In this document: piece after piece, positions 41,770 through 50,702 of the stretch | Layout: each line of letters opens with the position of its first letter | How positions within the stretch are numbered: position 1 is the stretch's first letter | Source of the DNA: SZUA-309 sp965232595 | GTDB taxonomy: Bacteria; Pseudomonadota; Gammaproteobacteria; Pseudomonadales; Azotimanducaceae | Direction: 5' to 3' | DNA: 64,000 nt | Assembly: GCA_965232595.1 (NCBI GenBank) | Contig: OZ246983.1 | Coordinates: 496,001 to 560,000, forward strand | The notes under the pieces: generated by a model | The model's input: the letters and a program-made list of their open reading frames with translations, nothing else | What the model was told of the DNA's origin: nothing | The model's database searches: none | Position numbers and translations under genes: made by a program

Positions 41770-42372
41770 CTATCTGAGATCAAACCTGAACCCGATCTCG
41801 TAGAGGATATCGTCGCCGCCGAAGTCTTCGACGCCATTGGCGCCAACCACCAGCGATACGGCGTCAGACGCCCACCAGCGCAGGCCCACGTTCCAGAGCA
41901 CGTCACTGGTGTCTTTGTCATCCACGAGTATGCCCAGGCCACCCTCGGCTTCGAAGCTTCTGGCGAAGCGCGCGCGCAGGATCGCGTTGAAGTTGGCTGC
42001 GTCCGTTTTGGCGTCTTGCTGGAAGGTGCCGATCTCCGTGGAGTAATCGATGTGGGTGTAGCCGCCGCTCACCAGCAGCCCGACCCGCTCACCGAACGGA
42101 AAGACCCAGCCGATCGAGAGATCGTAGCGCATCTGCGACATTTCCAGATCCACGTCGCTGTCCTTACGCTCCAGCCGGTTGGCACGGCCCTGAAGGATCA
42201 GGTTGTCGGTGACATGGCCACTGAACTCGCCGGAAAAGCCCCAGGTGTCGCTGTTCGACGGCTGCAGGTAGCGGGCGTCGACGTACTGCCAGGTCAGCGA
42301 CTCCGCGAACGCGGGTGCTGCGAGCAGCATCGTGGCCGCGAGGCCTGCTTTTACGATTGTTTTGATGGTCAC
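41770..42372 (-). CDS. outer-membrane beta-barrel protein
   Basis: The 200-residue protein has a Sec signal (AGLAATMLLAAPAFA) and an eight-strand-type barrel pattern of alternating aromatic and polar residues (LTWQYVDARYLQP, WGFSGEFSGHVTDNLILQGRANR, RVGLLVSGGYTHIDYS). It ends YEIGFRFDLR, although the last residue is Arg rather than the usual Phe. Such small barrels include OmpA/OmpW-like and opacity-type proteins. The exact family and cargo are unknown. The large lipoprotein gene 42406-44319 is transcribed in the same direction with a 33-base gap, so the two may form an envelope operon. Confidence 0.82.
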   Translation of the reverse strand: MTIKTIVKAGLAATMLLAAPAFAESLTWQYVDARYLQPSNSDTWGFSGEFSGHVTDNLILQGRANRLERKDSDVDLEMSQMRYDLSIGWVFPFGERVGLLVSGGYTHIDYSTEIGTFQQDAKTDAANFNAILRARFARSFEAEGGLGILVDDKDTSDVLWNVGLRWWASDAVSLVVGANGVEDFGGDDILYEIGFRFDLR

Positions 42373-42405
42373 TGTTTCATCTCCATATGAATCAGGTTTT
42401 CAGCC

Positions 42406-44319
42406 CTACTCTCCGTAGTAGTACTTCCGCTCGATCATCTTCATGATCGGATTGGGTCGGACGCCTTGCGTCATCACGGTCGGCGGTGCGCCGGTGATAG
42501 GGTTCGAGAAGGAACCGTCGGTGCAGTAGCCTTCCGACTCCCAGCTGTTCAGCGGCACGACCGTCAGGTTGCCGAACTCGTCGACCTCAATGTCCAGAAC
42601 CGCCCAGCATTCCGTCGGCGTGCCGGCCGGCGGCGTGTAAACCGTCACGTCACCGCGCAGGTTCACCTCCACCCGTGCCGGCGAGTCCCGAATGTTGCCG
42701 GTGCCCGAGAACAGGTGGACCGTGTAGCGATACACGCCCGGGTAAGGGAAGTCGGGGAAGGTGACGATCTCGGGACCGAAGCCGTCCACGTCATCCACAT
42801 CGAGATCGATGTCGAAGCCGCCGGTGGTCTCCGAGCGGTTGGTGTAGTTGACCTCGAAGTTTTCATCCGGGTTGTCGGCAGAGAAGCCGTACAGGCGCGT
42901 ATCCAGGTCCCGCGGATCCTGACCCCAGGTCAGGTTGATGGTCGAGCTGCCCGGTGAGGCCACCAGACAGTCAGGCAGGCTGGTGTTGGCGGCGCCCGTC
43001 GTTACCTGGCTGGTGCCGCTCTGCAGGCCGTCACCGACGGTGATCAGAACGGTCGAGTTCTGCCGGACCGGCACCGAGAAGTTACCGTCGGCATCGGTGA
43101 TGGCACGCGAGCTGCCGAGGTAGCTCGCGCCGTTGGCGTCGACGCGCACGTTCGGGTACGGCCCGCCCTGCAGCGTCTCCACGCAGCCGTTCACAAAGAC
43201 GGGCACGTACTCCTCATCGGAGTTCCAGGTGGTGAAGTGGCTGACCTGGCCGGCAAACACCTGTGTGCCGCTCGGCAGCGCCGTCAGCGTGGCAGTGCCC
43301 TCTTCGATCCAGTAGCCGGTCTGATCGTCGTAGTAGAAAAGCGGGGTTGCCGCCGGCGGCGCGGCGCGCTCGGCTTCAGCCACCGGGATGTTGATCTCCG
43401 CCATCTGGCCAGCCGCAAGATCGAGCACCTCACCGCCGCTGCCGACGAACGTCACGCTCAGCGCGCCGTAGCTCTGGATGGGTGAGGTAGCACCACCCGG
43501 CGCCCGGCTGGTGTAGTCGCCCGGCATGATCTCGAGGCTGACGGTCGGGTCGACGATCGTGAACTCGGTGGAGACGACGCCGTTGTAGAGCGTGTCCGTT
43601 TCATCCACCAGAGCGTTGGCCGGGATGCTCAGCAGCACGTCGCCGTCAACGGTGAGATCGGTGCCCACTTCCGAATCGAAGTTCACGCCGAGCACCACGG
43701 GCTGCATGAGCATTCGCGCGGTGCGGCCGGCGGGGATGGTGGTGTTGGTGACGATCTTCGACTGCTCGCCGAAGCCGTCCGGATCAGCGTTGACGACAAT
43801 TCGGCCGTCGAAGGTCGGCACTTCGAAAGTGAGCAGGCCTTCCGCATCGGAAGTGCCCGTCATGGTCTGCTGCGTGCCCATGTCGTCCCAGAGCGCCGTC
43901 ACGGTGATGTTCTCGAGCGGCGCGCCGGTGAAGAAGTTCTCCACGGTCACCCGGATCAGGTTCTGAGTGATGCAGGTGATCTCAATGCCGGTGATGTCCT
44001 CGTCCTGGCCACTGAACGAGGTCTGGGTGTCGATCGTGCAGCGCTGGCTGAGCGGCTCGGCAACAATCTCCAGATCAAAGTCGTCGCCAGACTCGAAGGC
44101 GAACGGCAGGCTGAAGGTATCGCTGGTGATTCGGTGCGTCTGGTCGTCCCACCCGATGGTCAGGGCGCCTTCCAGGCCGTTGACGGTGCCTGATATGCCG
44201 AGAAACTCGGGCGCCTGCGGCACCGGAGAAAACTCCGAAGCGTTGCGGGATTCGCCACCGCACCCGCCGATGAAGGCCAGTGAGGCTGCCAGTAAGAGTC
44301 CGTTTCGTAGATGGTGCAT
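42406..44319 (-). CDS. large exported lipoprotein with carboxypeptidase-regulatory-like domains
   Basis: The 637-residue product has a lipoprotein signal ending AFIGGC and then several beta-sandwich units. LIRVTVENFFTGAPLENITVTALW resembles a CarboxypepD_reg/Ig-like unit. A second is NVRVDANGASYLGSSRAITDADGNFSVPV. The region after residue 480 (STINLTWGQDPRDLDTRLYGFS) is a further beta domain seen in surface proteins. Acidic DxDxDD-like loops (FDIDLDVDDVDGFG) may bind calcium. It probably sits on the outer membrane; the role is unknown. The start at 44319 gives an intact signal; an upstream in-frame start would add 23 residues ahead of it. Confidence 0.75.
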   Translation of the reverse strand: MHHLRNGLLLAASLAFIGGCGGESRNASEFSPVPQAPEFLGISGTVNGLEGALTIGWDDQTHRITSDTFSLPFAFESGDDFDLEIVAEPLSQRCTIDTQTSFSGQDEDITGIEITCITQNLIRVTVENFFTGAPLENITVTALWDDMGTQQTMTGTSDAEGLLTFEVPTFDGRIVVNADPDGFGEQSKIVTNTTIPAGRTARMLMQPVVLGVNFDSEVGTDLTVDGDVLLSIPANALVDETDTLYNGVVSTEFTIVDPTVSLEIMPGDYTSRAPGGATSPIQSYGALSVTFVGSGGEVLDLAAGQMAEINIPVAEAERAAPPAATPLFYYDDQTGYWIEEGTATLTALPSGTQVFAGQVSHFTTWNSDEEYVPVFVNGCVETLQGGPYPNVRVDANGASYLGSSRAITDADGNFSVPVRQNSTVLITVGDGLQSGTSQVTTGAANTSLPDCLVASPGSSTINLTWGQDPRDLDTRLYGFSADNPDENFEVNYTNRSETTGGFDIDLDVDDVDGFGPEIVTFPDFPYPGVYRYTVHLFSGTGNIRDSPARVEVNLRGDVTVYTPPAGTPTECWAVLDIEVDEFGNLTVVPLNSWESEGYCTDGSFSNPITGAPPTVMTQGVRPNPIMKMIERKYYYGE

Positions 44320-44547
44320 GGTGCTGTGGATTCCTTTCCAAGGCCCACCTCGAATAGAGCTCGAAGCCGGGCGCTGTATTTCCATCAATCGCCCGAATTT
44401 TCCCTCGGAACGTCGGACCGTTCGGTTGGCTGGTTCTCAAAAGGCTGACCAATCGCGGCAATTCGAGACCGACGTCACACAAACACAGAGGGATGACCTG
44501 ACCCTGGCTCGTACTAAAATGGCGCCCTTCGACTGAGGAGGACCCCG

Positions 44548-46620
44548 ATGAAGGCGTTAAACACCACGCTAGGCATGTTTCTTTCCCTGCTGCTCACGGG
44601 CTGTGGCGAGCAGACCAGCGCACCCGATCCTGTGGCCACCGCAACTCAGGACACGGAGGCAAGCGCAGAGCTGCCGTTGATCGAGCGGCAACCGCTGTTC
44701 GGCAACCCGAGCCGGGCTCAGGTGCGGATCAGCCCGGACGGCAGCTACCTGAGCTGGTTGGCTCCGGTGGAAGGCGTGATGAATATCTGGGTGGCGCCGC
44801 GGGACGCGCTTGATCAGGCCCGGCCGATCACCCGGGACAGCGGCCGCGGGATCACCTCCCACTCCTGGAGTTACGCCGGGCCGCAGGTGCTTTACGTGCA
44901 GGACAACAACGGCGACGAGAACTATCACGTCTATCGCGTGGACGCGGAAACGACGGAAGTCATCGATCTGACGCCGGTGCCGGAAGGCGCGCGAGCCGTG
45001 ATCCAGTCGCAGAGCCAGGATCGGCCCGAGGTGATCATGGTTGGCCTGAACGACCGCAACCCACAGCTCTTCGACCTCTACGAGGTCAACGTCACCAGCG
45101 GCGAGCGGACGTTGATCCGGGAGAATCCGGGCTACGTCGCCTGGATTACAGACAACACGTTGAAGCCGCGCCTGGCGCTGCGCCCGCAACCCGGCGGCGA
45201 CATGCAGATCATGCGCCTCGGCAGCGAGGCCGCCGGCGACGAAGCGATCGGCACCATCAAGGCCGAGGATGTGCTGAGCGCTCAGGCCATCGGCTTCGAT
45301 GGCTCCAACGAAAATTACTATGCCGTCGACAGCAGCGGTCGGGACACGACCGCCCTGGTCATCACCAATCTGGCGTCCGGCGAACGCACGGTGCTGGCCG
45401 AAGATCCCCGCGCGGACATCTCCAGCGTAGTGCAGGATCCGGTCAGCCGCGAGATCGTCGCTTACGCCGTCGACTACACCCGGGTGGAGTGGCACGGCCT
45501 GACGGACGAGGCAACGGCAGATCTGGCGGCGCTGCGCGAACAGATCCCGGGCGATCTGCAGTTCACCGGCGGGACCGCGGACGGCTCGCTGGCCATCGTC
45601 TATGCCGATGCGGCAGAGATGCCGGGCGTTTACTACCTGTTCGATCGGGAAACGCGGCAGGCCACGGAGCTCTTTTCGACCCGCCCGGACCTTGCCGGCG
45701 CACCGCTGCAACCCATGGAAGCACTGGAGATTCCTTCCCGGGATGGCCTGACGCTGGTCTCCTACCTGACCCGACCCGCAGGCGCGGAAGGTCCGCAGCC
45801 CATGGTGCTGGTGGTCCACGGCGGTCCCTGGGCGCGGGACAGCTACGGCTATCACTCCTTCCATCAGTTCCTGGCGAATCGCGGGTACGCGGTGCTCAGC
45901 GTCAACTACCGGGGCTCCACCGGCTTCGGCAAGAACTTCGTCAACGCTGCCATCGGCGAGTTTGCCGGCAAGATGCACGACGACCTGATCGATGCGGTGA
46001 GCTGGACTGTCGAGCAGGGCATCGCCGACCCCGAGCGGGTTGCCATCCTTGGCGGCTCCTACGGCGGCTACGCAACGCTGGTCGGCGTGACCTTCACGCC
46101 GGACACCTTCGCCTGTGGCGTGGACATCGTCGGCCCCTCCAGCCTGATTACCCTGGTAGAGAGTTTCCCTGCGTACTGGGGGCCGCAGCTGGAAGCCACC
46201 TGGTATAAGTTCGTCGGCAACCCGGCAGACGAGGAAGACCGGGCGGACATGCACAACCGCTCGCCCATTGCCCGCACGGACGACATCAAGGTGCCGCTGC
46301 TGATCGGCCAGGGCGAGAACGACCCGCGCGTGACCAAGCTCGAATCCGACCAGATCGTCGCTGCCATGAACGAGCGCAACCTGCCGGTGACCTATCTCAA
46401 CTACCCCGACGAGGGCCACGGCTTCGTGCGGCCGGAAAACCGGATGTCTTTCTACGCCACCACGGAGGCCTTTCTGGCGCAGTGTCTGGGAGGACGCTAT
46501 CAGCCCATTGGCGATGACTTCGCCGGCTCCTCCGTTCAGGTGCTGAGCGGCGCCGAGTACGTACCCGGGCTCGCAGAGCAGCTCGAGCAGGCGGCGGCAG
46601 AAGGAAGCACCGGCGGCTGA
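44548..46620 (+). CDS. S9 family serine peptidase (acylaminoacyl/prolyl oligopeptidase-like), lipoprotein
   Basis: A 690-residue two-domain peptidase. The lipoprotein signal is LSLLLTGCGEQ. Residues 45-395 form a beta-propeller that gates access (SRAQVRISPDGSYLSWLAPVEGVMNIWV). The C-terminal alpha/beta hydrolase holds the triad: Ser in AILGGSYGGYATL near 510, Asp in IGQGENDPRV near 592, and His in PDEGHGFVRPEN near 622. It should cleave short peptides in the periplasm. The length matches S9C enzymes. GAGGAGGACCCCG precedes the ATG. The CPBP protease gene begins 5 bases downstream in the same direction. Confidence 0.93.
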   Translation: MKALNTTLGMFLSLLLTGCGEQTSAPDPVATATQDTEASAELPLIERQPLFGNPSRAQVRISPDGSYLSWLAPVEGVMNIWVAPRDALDQARPITRDSGRGITSHSWSYAGPQVLYVQDNNGDENYHVYRVDAETTEVIDLTPVPEGARAVIQSQSQDRPEVIMVGLNDRNPQLFDLYEVNVTSGERTLIRENPGYVAWITDNTLKPRLALRPQPGGDMQIMRLGSEAAGDEAIGTIKAEDVLSAQAIGFDGSNENYYAVDSSGRDTTALVITNLASGERTVLAEDPRADISSVVQDPVSREIVAYAVDYTRVEWHGLTDEATADLAALREQIPGDLQFTGGTADGSLAIVYADAAEMPGVYYLFDRETRQATELFSTRPDLAGAPLQPMEALEIPSRDGLTLVSYLTRPAGAEGPQPMVLVVHGGPWARDSYGYHSFHQFLANRGYAVLSVNYRGSTGFGKNFVNAAIGEFAGKMHDDLIDAVSWTVEQGIADPERVAILGGSYGGYATLVGVTFTPDTFACGVDIVGPSSLITLVESFPAYWGPQLEATWYKFVGNPADEEDRADMHNRSPIARTDDIKVPLLIGQGENDPRVTKLESDQIVAAMNERNLPVTYLNYPDEGHGFVRPENRMSFYATTEAFLAQCLGGRYQPIGDDFAGSSVQVLSGAEYVPGLAEQLEQAAAEGSTGG

Positions 46621-46625
46621 TCAGC

Positions 46626-47375
46626 TTGAACGGCTCACCGTACGCCTTGTTCGGCCTGGTCGTTCTACTCTCGTTGCCGTTCTGGCTCTACGGCGCGCTG
46701 GTCGACGGCGAGTTGCTGCCGGGCCTGCCGGTGAGTTCGGTGATGGTCGTGTGCCCGGCAATCGCCGCCGGGCTGCTTGCTTATCGATCGGGTGGCGCCG
46801 CGGCGCTGATCGCGCTCTGCAAACGCGCAACCGATTTCACCCGCATGCGTCCCTGGGCCTGGCTGGTGGCGTTTGGCACCATGCCGCTGGTGATGACGCT
46901 ATCCGCCGTTGTCCTGCTGGCGTCTGGCGAAAACCTTCCCGCACCGGAGATCAGCCTGACCCAACTTCTAGGGCTCATGGCGTTGTTTCTCGTAGCAGCG
47001 ACGCTGGAAGAACTGGGCTGGACTGCCTACGCGACCGGCAATCTCGTCAGGCAGCATGGGTTGATCGCGGCCGCCCTGATCGTCGGCGCGGTGGCCGTGG
47101 TCTGGCACCTGATCCCCCTGCTTCAGGTCGATCGAGCCTGGGACTGGATCGCCTGGTGGGCAATCGGCACGACCGCGCGGCGCCTGATCATCGTCTGGCT
47201 GTACATCCGCGGTGGCGAGAGCGTCTTCTCTGCCTCCCTGTTTCACGCGATGAACAACGTCAGCTGGATGGCTTTTCCGGTCATGGGATCTCACTACGAC
47301 CCGATGTCGACCGCACTCATTCTCTGCCTGCTGACAGCGCCGATCCTCTTTGTCGTCGGCAACGCGCGGAGTTGA
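46626..47375 (+). CDS. CPBP family intramembrane protease
   Basis: The 249-residue protein has about seven to eight hydrophobic segments and the CPBP (Abi/CAAX protease) motifs. ATLEELGWTAYATG carries the EE pair, in the order EExxW. WHLIPL supplies a His, and LFHAMNNVSW supplies the FHxxxN motif. Members cleave within the membrane or act in maturation of prenylated or bacteriocin-type peptides; the substrate is unknown. The chosen start is TTG at 46626, without a good ribosome-binding site, 5 bases after the S9 peptidase stop, so coupling is likely. Confidence 0.85.
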   Translation: MNGSPYALFGLVVLLSLPFWLYGALVDGELLPGLPVSSVMVVCPAIAAGLLAYRSGGAAALIALCKRATDFTRMRPWAWLVAFGTMPLVMTLSAVVLLASGENLPAPEISLTQLLGLMALFLVAATLEELGWTAYATGNLVRQHGLIAAALIVGAVAVVWHLIPLLQVDRAWDWIAWWAIGTTARRLIIVWLYIRGGESVFSASLFHAMNNVSWMAFPVMGSHYDPMSTALILCLLTAPILFVVGNARS

Positions 47376-47381
47376 AGGGAT

Positions 47382-47428
47382 GCCCGGATCAGACCCTTTT
47401 CGAGAGAGAGGGACGGGTCTGACCGGGC
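47382..47428 (+). terminator. long hairpin after the CPBP gene with GA-repeat loop
   Basis: GCCCGGATCAGACCC (47382-47396) pairs with GGGTCTGACCGGGC (47415-47428) with one bulged A. The 18-base loop starts TTTTCGAGAGAGAGGGA. It lies 6 bases after the CPBP stop and faces a convergent GST gene. No T run follows the 3' arm. It resembles the hairpin at 51740-51788, whose loop also holds GAGAGAGAGG. Confidence 0.6.
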
Positions 47429-47549
47429 GTTGCGAGAGGAAAACCCGCAGCCCTACTGTCTCCGCCTGACCGTATAGGATCTATCTGAATTCACCGAACG
47501 GTTCGTCAGGGTGCACCGACGACGTTGCCGGTGCGCACACGCCTGCCGG

Positions 47550-48239
47550 CTAGCCGGCCTTGTGTTTGGCGATTGCTGCTTCGATCTGCTTGCGCTCTGT
47601 GCCGTCGAGCCGCGCCTGCAGCCCGCGCATCATCTCGTCGAGCACCCGAGCCGCATGTTCGTTGTCCTGAATCTTCTGCCAGTAAGCGGCCACCTTCTCC
47701 GTCGCGAGTATCGGGTTGTCCACGTCGAGCCTGGGGACGGTGTGCTCACAGAGGAACAGCGCCGGGACCAGGCTGCAGTCCGCTCTGGTCAGCTCATCGC
47801 CAACCGCGAAGTCGCCTTCGCCGATGTGCTGCTCGAGCGCACCCATGCCCCGCACGACCTGGCCGATCAGCAGATCGCGGACGGCGTCGACACGCGTACG
47901 GCGATCAATCTGCGGCAGCACCATGAAGATGTTATTCATCAGGTAGATGTCCGCGATCCGGGAGATCAGGCGAACGTCCGCCCGCTCGCGCGGCGTGCTG
48001 CCGAGCAGCGCTTTGTCCGGATACAGGTCATCCAGATACTCGGCGATCACCTCGGACTCCGGGATGATGCCCCCATCCACCTCGAGCACGGGAATCCTGC
48101 CGATCGGCGAGACGTCCTTCATCCTGCCGAGAAAGAAAGCCGTAGGCAGCTCGAAGTCGATGTCGGTGATGCCCATAGCGTAGATCTGCATCCGCACTTT
48201 GGCAGAATAGGGGCTGAGATCGCCGGTATAGAGTTTCAT
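47550..48239 (-). CDS. glutathione S-transferase family protein
   Basis: A 229-residue GST-like protein. The thioredoxin-like part is MKLYTGDLSPYSAKVRMQIYAMG, with Ser rather than Cys at the likely active site, and the glutathione motif is GRIPVLEVDGGIIPESEVIAEYLDDL. The helical C-domain contains AVGDELTRADCSLVPALFL with the N-cap Asp. Function may be conjugation, isomerisation or binding. It overlaps the upstream MFS transporter gene by 4 bases, so the two form an operon. It is not closely related to the GST at 8824. Confidence 0.9.
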   Translation of the reverse strand: MKLYTGDLSPYSAKVRMQIYAMGITDIDFELPTAFFLGRMKDVSPIGRIPVLEVDGGIIPESEVIAEYLDDLYPDKALLGSTPRERADVRLISRIADIYLMNNIFMVLPQIDRRTRVDAVRDLLIGQVVRGMGALEQHIGEGDFAVGDELTRADCSLVPALFLCEHTVPRLDVDNPILATEKVAAYWQKIQDNEHAARVLDEMMRGLQARLDGTERKQIEAAIAKHKAG

Positions 48240-49564
48240 GCTTTTTCTCCGAGGCCTTCATGAATTGTTGCGCTTTCCGCAGGTTCGAGCTCACGCCGAT
48301 CCCGCTCCTCGACGATGGCTTCGATCCGCTCGTAAAGGAAATAGAGCAAGAAGCACATGGTCACGGTAGCGGTGCCGCCGATGACGAAGTGCCAGAACCA
48401 ACCGAGGTGATGGGCGATGAAGCCACCAATGGAGGTGGCCAAGGCACCGCCGGCGGCCATGACCACAATCTGCGTCGTGTAGTCCGTTGCTGCCTGCGAC
48501 TTGCTGGCCCACTTCAGGCGCGCCGCCTGGAACGCCACCGTCAGAAACGACGGCAGGGCGATGCCGTTCAGGGTGACCCCGAACACAATGGCGTAACTCG
48601 GCTCCTCCAGCGATCCCATCCAGATGATCGGAATCACCGCCAACACCATCATCACCGCCGCAATGAGGAAGGCTTTCAGATAGCCGTAGGTCGAGAGCAC
48701 CCAGCTGGCGATGGAGGCACCGATGATTGTGCCCACCAGCGTTGCCGGCCCCACCATGGTCGCAACTTCAGCGGCCCGGAAGCCGAGATCGGAGAGATAG
48801 GTGGGATACATGGTGGCAATGATTGCGCCGGCCATCGCCACAAAGAAGCAGAGCGGATACACGTAGTAACTCTCGCGCCGCTCGAAGAGGCTCTTCAGGC
48901 TCGGGGGTGCCGCTCGCTCGTACTGCAACGGTCGCGGCGGTTCCGGGCGCAGGATGCCCGGCAGCGAGCAGGCAATCAGCAGCAGCGACGCCACCAGCAT
49001 GGCGATCGTCCAGCCGTAGGCATCGTAGATCCAGGCAATGCCAACCCAGGAAACGAACATGCCGATGTTTCTGGCGATGTCGAGCACGCCGGCGGCCACC
49101 GGCCGTTCCTCGTCGTGGATGTTCTCCACCATGTAGCCGTCGATGGCCACGTCCTGGGTGGTCATGATGCTGTTCTTCAGCGTCCACAGCGCGATCACGA
49201 CCACCAGGTTTTCGACCGTCGGCTCGAACAGGGTCATCCCCATGTAGGCAAAAGCACCCATGGTGGTGCAGGGGATGAACCAGGACCGGCGCATGCCGAA
49301 TGAGCGGCTGCCGGTGCGATCGACAAACGGCGCCCAGAGCGGCCGCAGCCAGGTGGGGATCATGGGGATGGTAAACACCCACCACATATCGAGAGACAGA
49401 CCCTGCTCCCGATAAATCACCGGAAGCATGAGGCCGACAAACGCGGCAGGTAGCACCTGCCCCATCTGCAGACCCATCACGGCCGAGAAGCGAAAGAAGG
49501 TGGGTGCGTCGCGCACCATGTCCCGGGCACGAAACATGCGCGGTTTGCTCAGTGTCTCCTCCAT
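48236..49564 (-). CDS. MFS transporter, AmpG/PAT-like
   Basis: This is a twelve-helix MFS protein of about 442 residues. LPAAFVGLMLPVIYREQGLSLDMWWVFTIPMIPTWLRPLWAPFVDRTGSRSFGMRRSWFIP contains the first cytoplasmic loop motif (DRTGSR..RRSW) typical of AmpG and acetyl-CoA/PAT transporters. TTQDVAIDGYMVENI is the AmpG-like helix 4 motif (QDxxxDGW). AmpG carries muropeptides, but relatives move other solutes, so the cargo is open. The start at 49564 (MEETLSK) is chosen; an ATG five codons earlier is equally possible because neither has a strong ribosome-binding site. It overlaps the GST gene. Confidence 0.83.
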   Translation of the reverse strand: MEETLSKPRMFRARDMVRDAPTFFRFSAVMGLQMGQVLPAAFVGLMLPVIYREQGLSLDMWWVFTIPMIPTWLRPLWAPFVDRTGSRSFGMRRSWFIPCTTMGAFAYMGMTLFEPTVENLVVVIALWTLKNSIMTTQDVAIDGYMVENIHDEERPVAAGVLDIARNIGMFVSWVGIAWIYDAYGWTIAMLVASLLLIACSLPGILRPEPPRPLQYERAAPPSLKSLFERRESYYVYPLCFFVAMAGAIIATMYPTYLSDLGFRAAEVATMVGPATLVGTIIGASIASWVLSTYGYLKAFLIAAVMMVLAVIPIIWMGSLEEPSYAIVFGVTLNGIALPSFLTVAFQAARLKWASKSQAATDYTTQIVVMAAGGALATSIGGFIAHHLGWFWHFVIGGTATVTMCFLLYFLYERIEAIVEERDRRELEPAESATIHEGLGEKA

Positions 49565-49598
49565 GAGACCACTATACATGGCGCGCGGCCGGGAAAAG

Positions 49599-50147
49599 TT
49601 ACCAGTGGCCGGATCCAGGCTCGCCTTTGATCGGGCCTTTCAGGTCCTGCGTCACCCAGCCGCCGTAGTAGCCACCGGGCTGCGGGGTAACCTGCTCATC
49701 GCCGACGAAACAGTCCAGGCGGTTCGGGTAGAACGCGTACCAGCCTGCTATCTCGGCGAACTCTGGAAAGGTCTCCCGATAGCACCAGGCCACTGGCACA
49801 GCCGGCCCGTCGACAACGGCAAAGCTGGTGGCTAGCCCCTTCCACTCGCAGATCGACGGGGCATCCAGCTCGACGAGGCGATCTTCGACCACGTCAGATG
49901 GCGGCAAGTAGTAGGTCGGAGCGCCAGCCGTCTCCAGTACCCGCCTGCCTTCTGCGGTTCGAGCGATCTCGGTGTCTCCGTGCTTCACCCGCAAGGTCTC
50001 CGCTACCGGCTCCAGGGCAGGCGGCCGCGGGAAGTCCCAGACCGAGCGCTCGCCAGGGCCGACGGGCTCGGCAAAAGGCGGCCGCTCCTGGCCGCGGTAG
50101 GTCCACTTCCGGCGAGCTTCGAGAATGGCGGGGTTGGCAGTGAGCAT
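49599..50147 (-). CDS. DUF427 family protein
   Basis: A 182-residue protein of the DUF427 family. Its marks are the ETLRVKHGDTEIARTAEGRRVLETAGAPTYYLPPSDV segment and the C-terminal FYPNRLDCFVGDEQV preceded by CEWKG and AWCYRETFPEF. These small beta-barrel-like proteins are widespread and of unknown function. GGYYGGWVTQDLKGP at the end is an extension seen in some members. It starts on the last base of the DUF3081-like gene stop. The run of four genes from merR to this one reads leftward with short gaps. Confidence 0.88.
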   Translation of the reverse strand: MLTANPAILEARRKWTYRGQERPPFAEPVGPGERSVWDFPRPPALEPVAETLRVKHGDTEIARTAEGRRVLETAGAPTYYLPPSDVVEDRLVELDAPSICEWKGLATSFAVVDGPAVPVAWCYRETFPEFAEIAGWYAFYPNRLDCFVGDEQVTPQPGGYYGGWVTQDLKGPIKGEPGSGHW

Positions 50148-50431
50148 CAGCGGCTTATTCCTGTATCGATATCAGCCAGCCGTTTGCGAAAGCGCATGAG
50201 CGCCCGGCTGCTGGGTGTCTGAATGGCGACCCGATTGTGAAACAGCACCCGGATGCTGACCGTGCCATCCGTGAGGGTGACGCCGTAACCATCCGGGTCG
50301 GTCAGAGCGGTAACGCCTTTCCAGGCCGGCGCGGCCTCCGAGCGCTCAGCCTGAGCGAGGATCTTCTGGTAAACGCGCAGCGCCAGGTCGGCGGTGACTT
50401 TCGTCTCGGGCGTCGTGTCCTGTCCCACCAC
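50147..50431 (-). CDS. DUF3081-like small protein
   Basis: The 94-residue protein reads ALRVYQKILAQAERSEAAPAWKGVTALTDPDGYGVTLTDGTVSIRVLFHNRVAIQTPS. This matches my recollection of DUF3081 proteins of marine gammaproteobacteria (G-V-x-A-x-x-D-x-DGYxVxL and FHN). No motif indicates an enzyme. It overlaps the DUF427 gene by one base and lies 7 bases after a small basic protein gene. The function is unknown, and the family call is from memory. Confidence 0.6.
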   Translation of the reverse strand: MVGQDTTPETKVTADLALRVYQKILAQAERSEAAPAWKGVTALTDPDGYGVTLTDGTVSIRVLFHNRVAIQTPSSRALMRFRKRLADIDTGISR

Positions 50432-50438
50432 GACCGGC

Positions 50439-50648
50439 TCAGCGCTCTTCGTCCTCGGTTCCGGACCGACCGCGCAGCCTGCCTCTGGACTTTTCAGCTT
50501 CGTAGCGCGCCTTCAGCCGTGCGAGCTGCCACTCCGGCAGCTTTACCCGGGCATCCCAGTCCCGATCGTCGTCGAAATGCTCGATGCCGACTTCGGTGAG
50601 CGCCCGATTCAGCCGGGAGAAAAATCCTTTCCTGCCTTTCTCAGCCAT
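50439..50648 (-). CDS. small charged protein of unknown function
   Basis: A 69-residue highly charged protein (KGRKGFFSRLNRALTEVGIEHFDDDRDWDARVKLPEWQLARLKARYEAEKSRGRLRG) with no signal or membrane segment. GGAGAAGAGAGC precedes the ATG at 50648; a start eight codons upstream is less favoured. It lies between merR (54-base gap) and the DUF3081-like gene (7-base gap) on the same strand. No family is recognised. Confidence 0.6.
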   Translation of the reverse strand: MAEKGRKGFFSRLNRALTEVGIEHFDDDRDWDARVKLPEWQLARLKARYEAEKSRGRLRGRSGTEDEER

Positions 50649-50702
50649 GCTCTCTTCTCCCGCGCTTCTCACACCGATGCTTCGCCCGGCCTCGAGTACG
50701 TC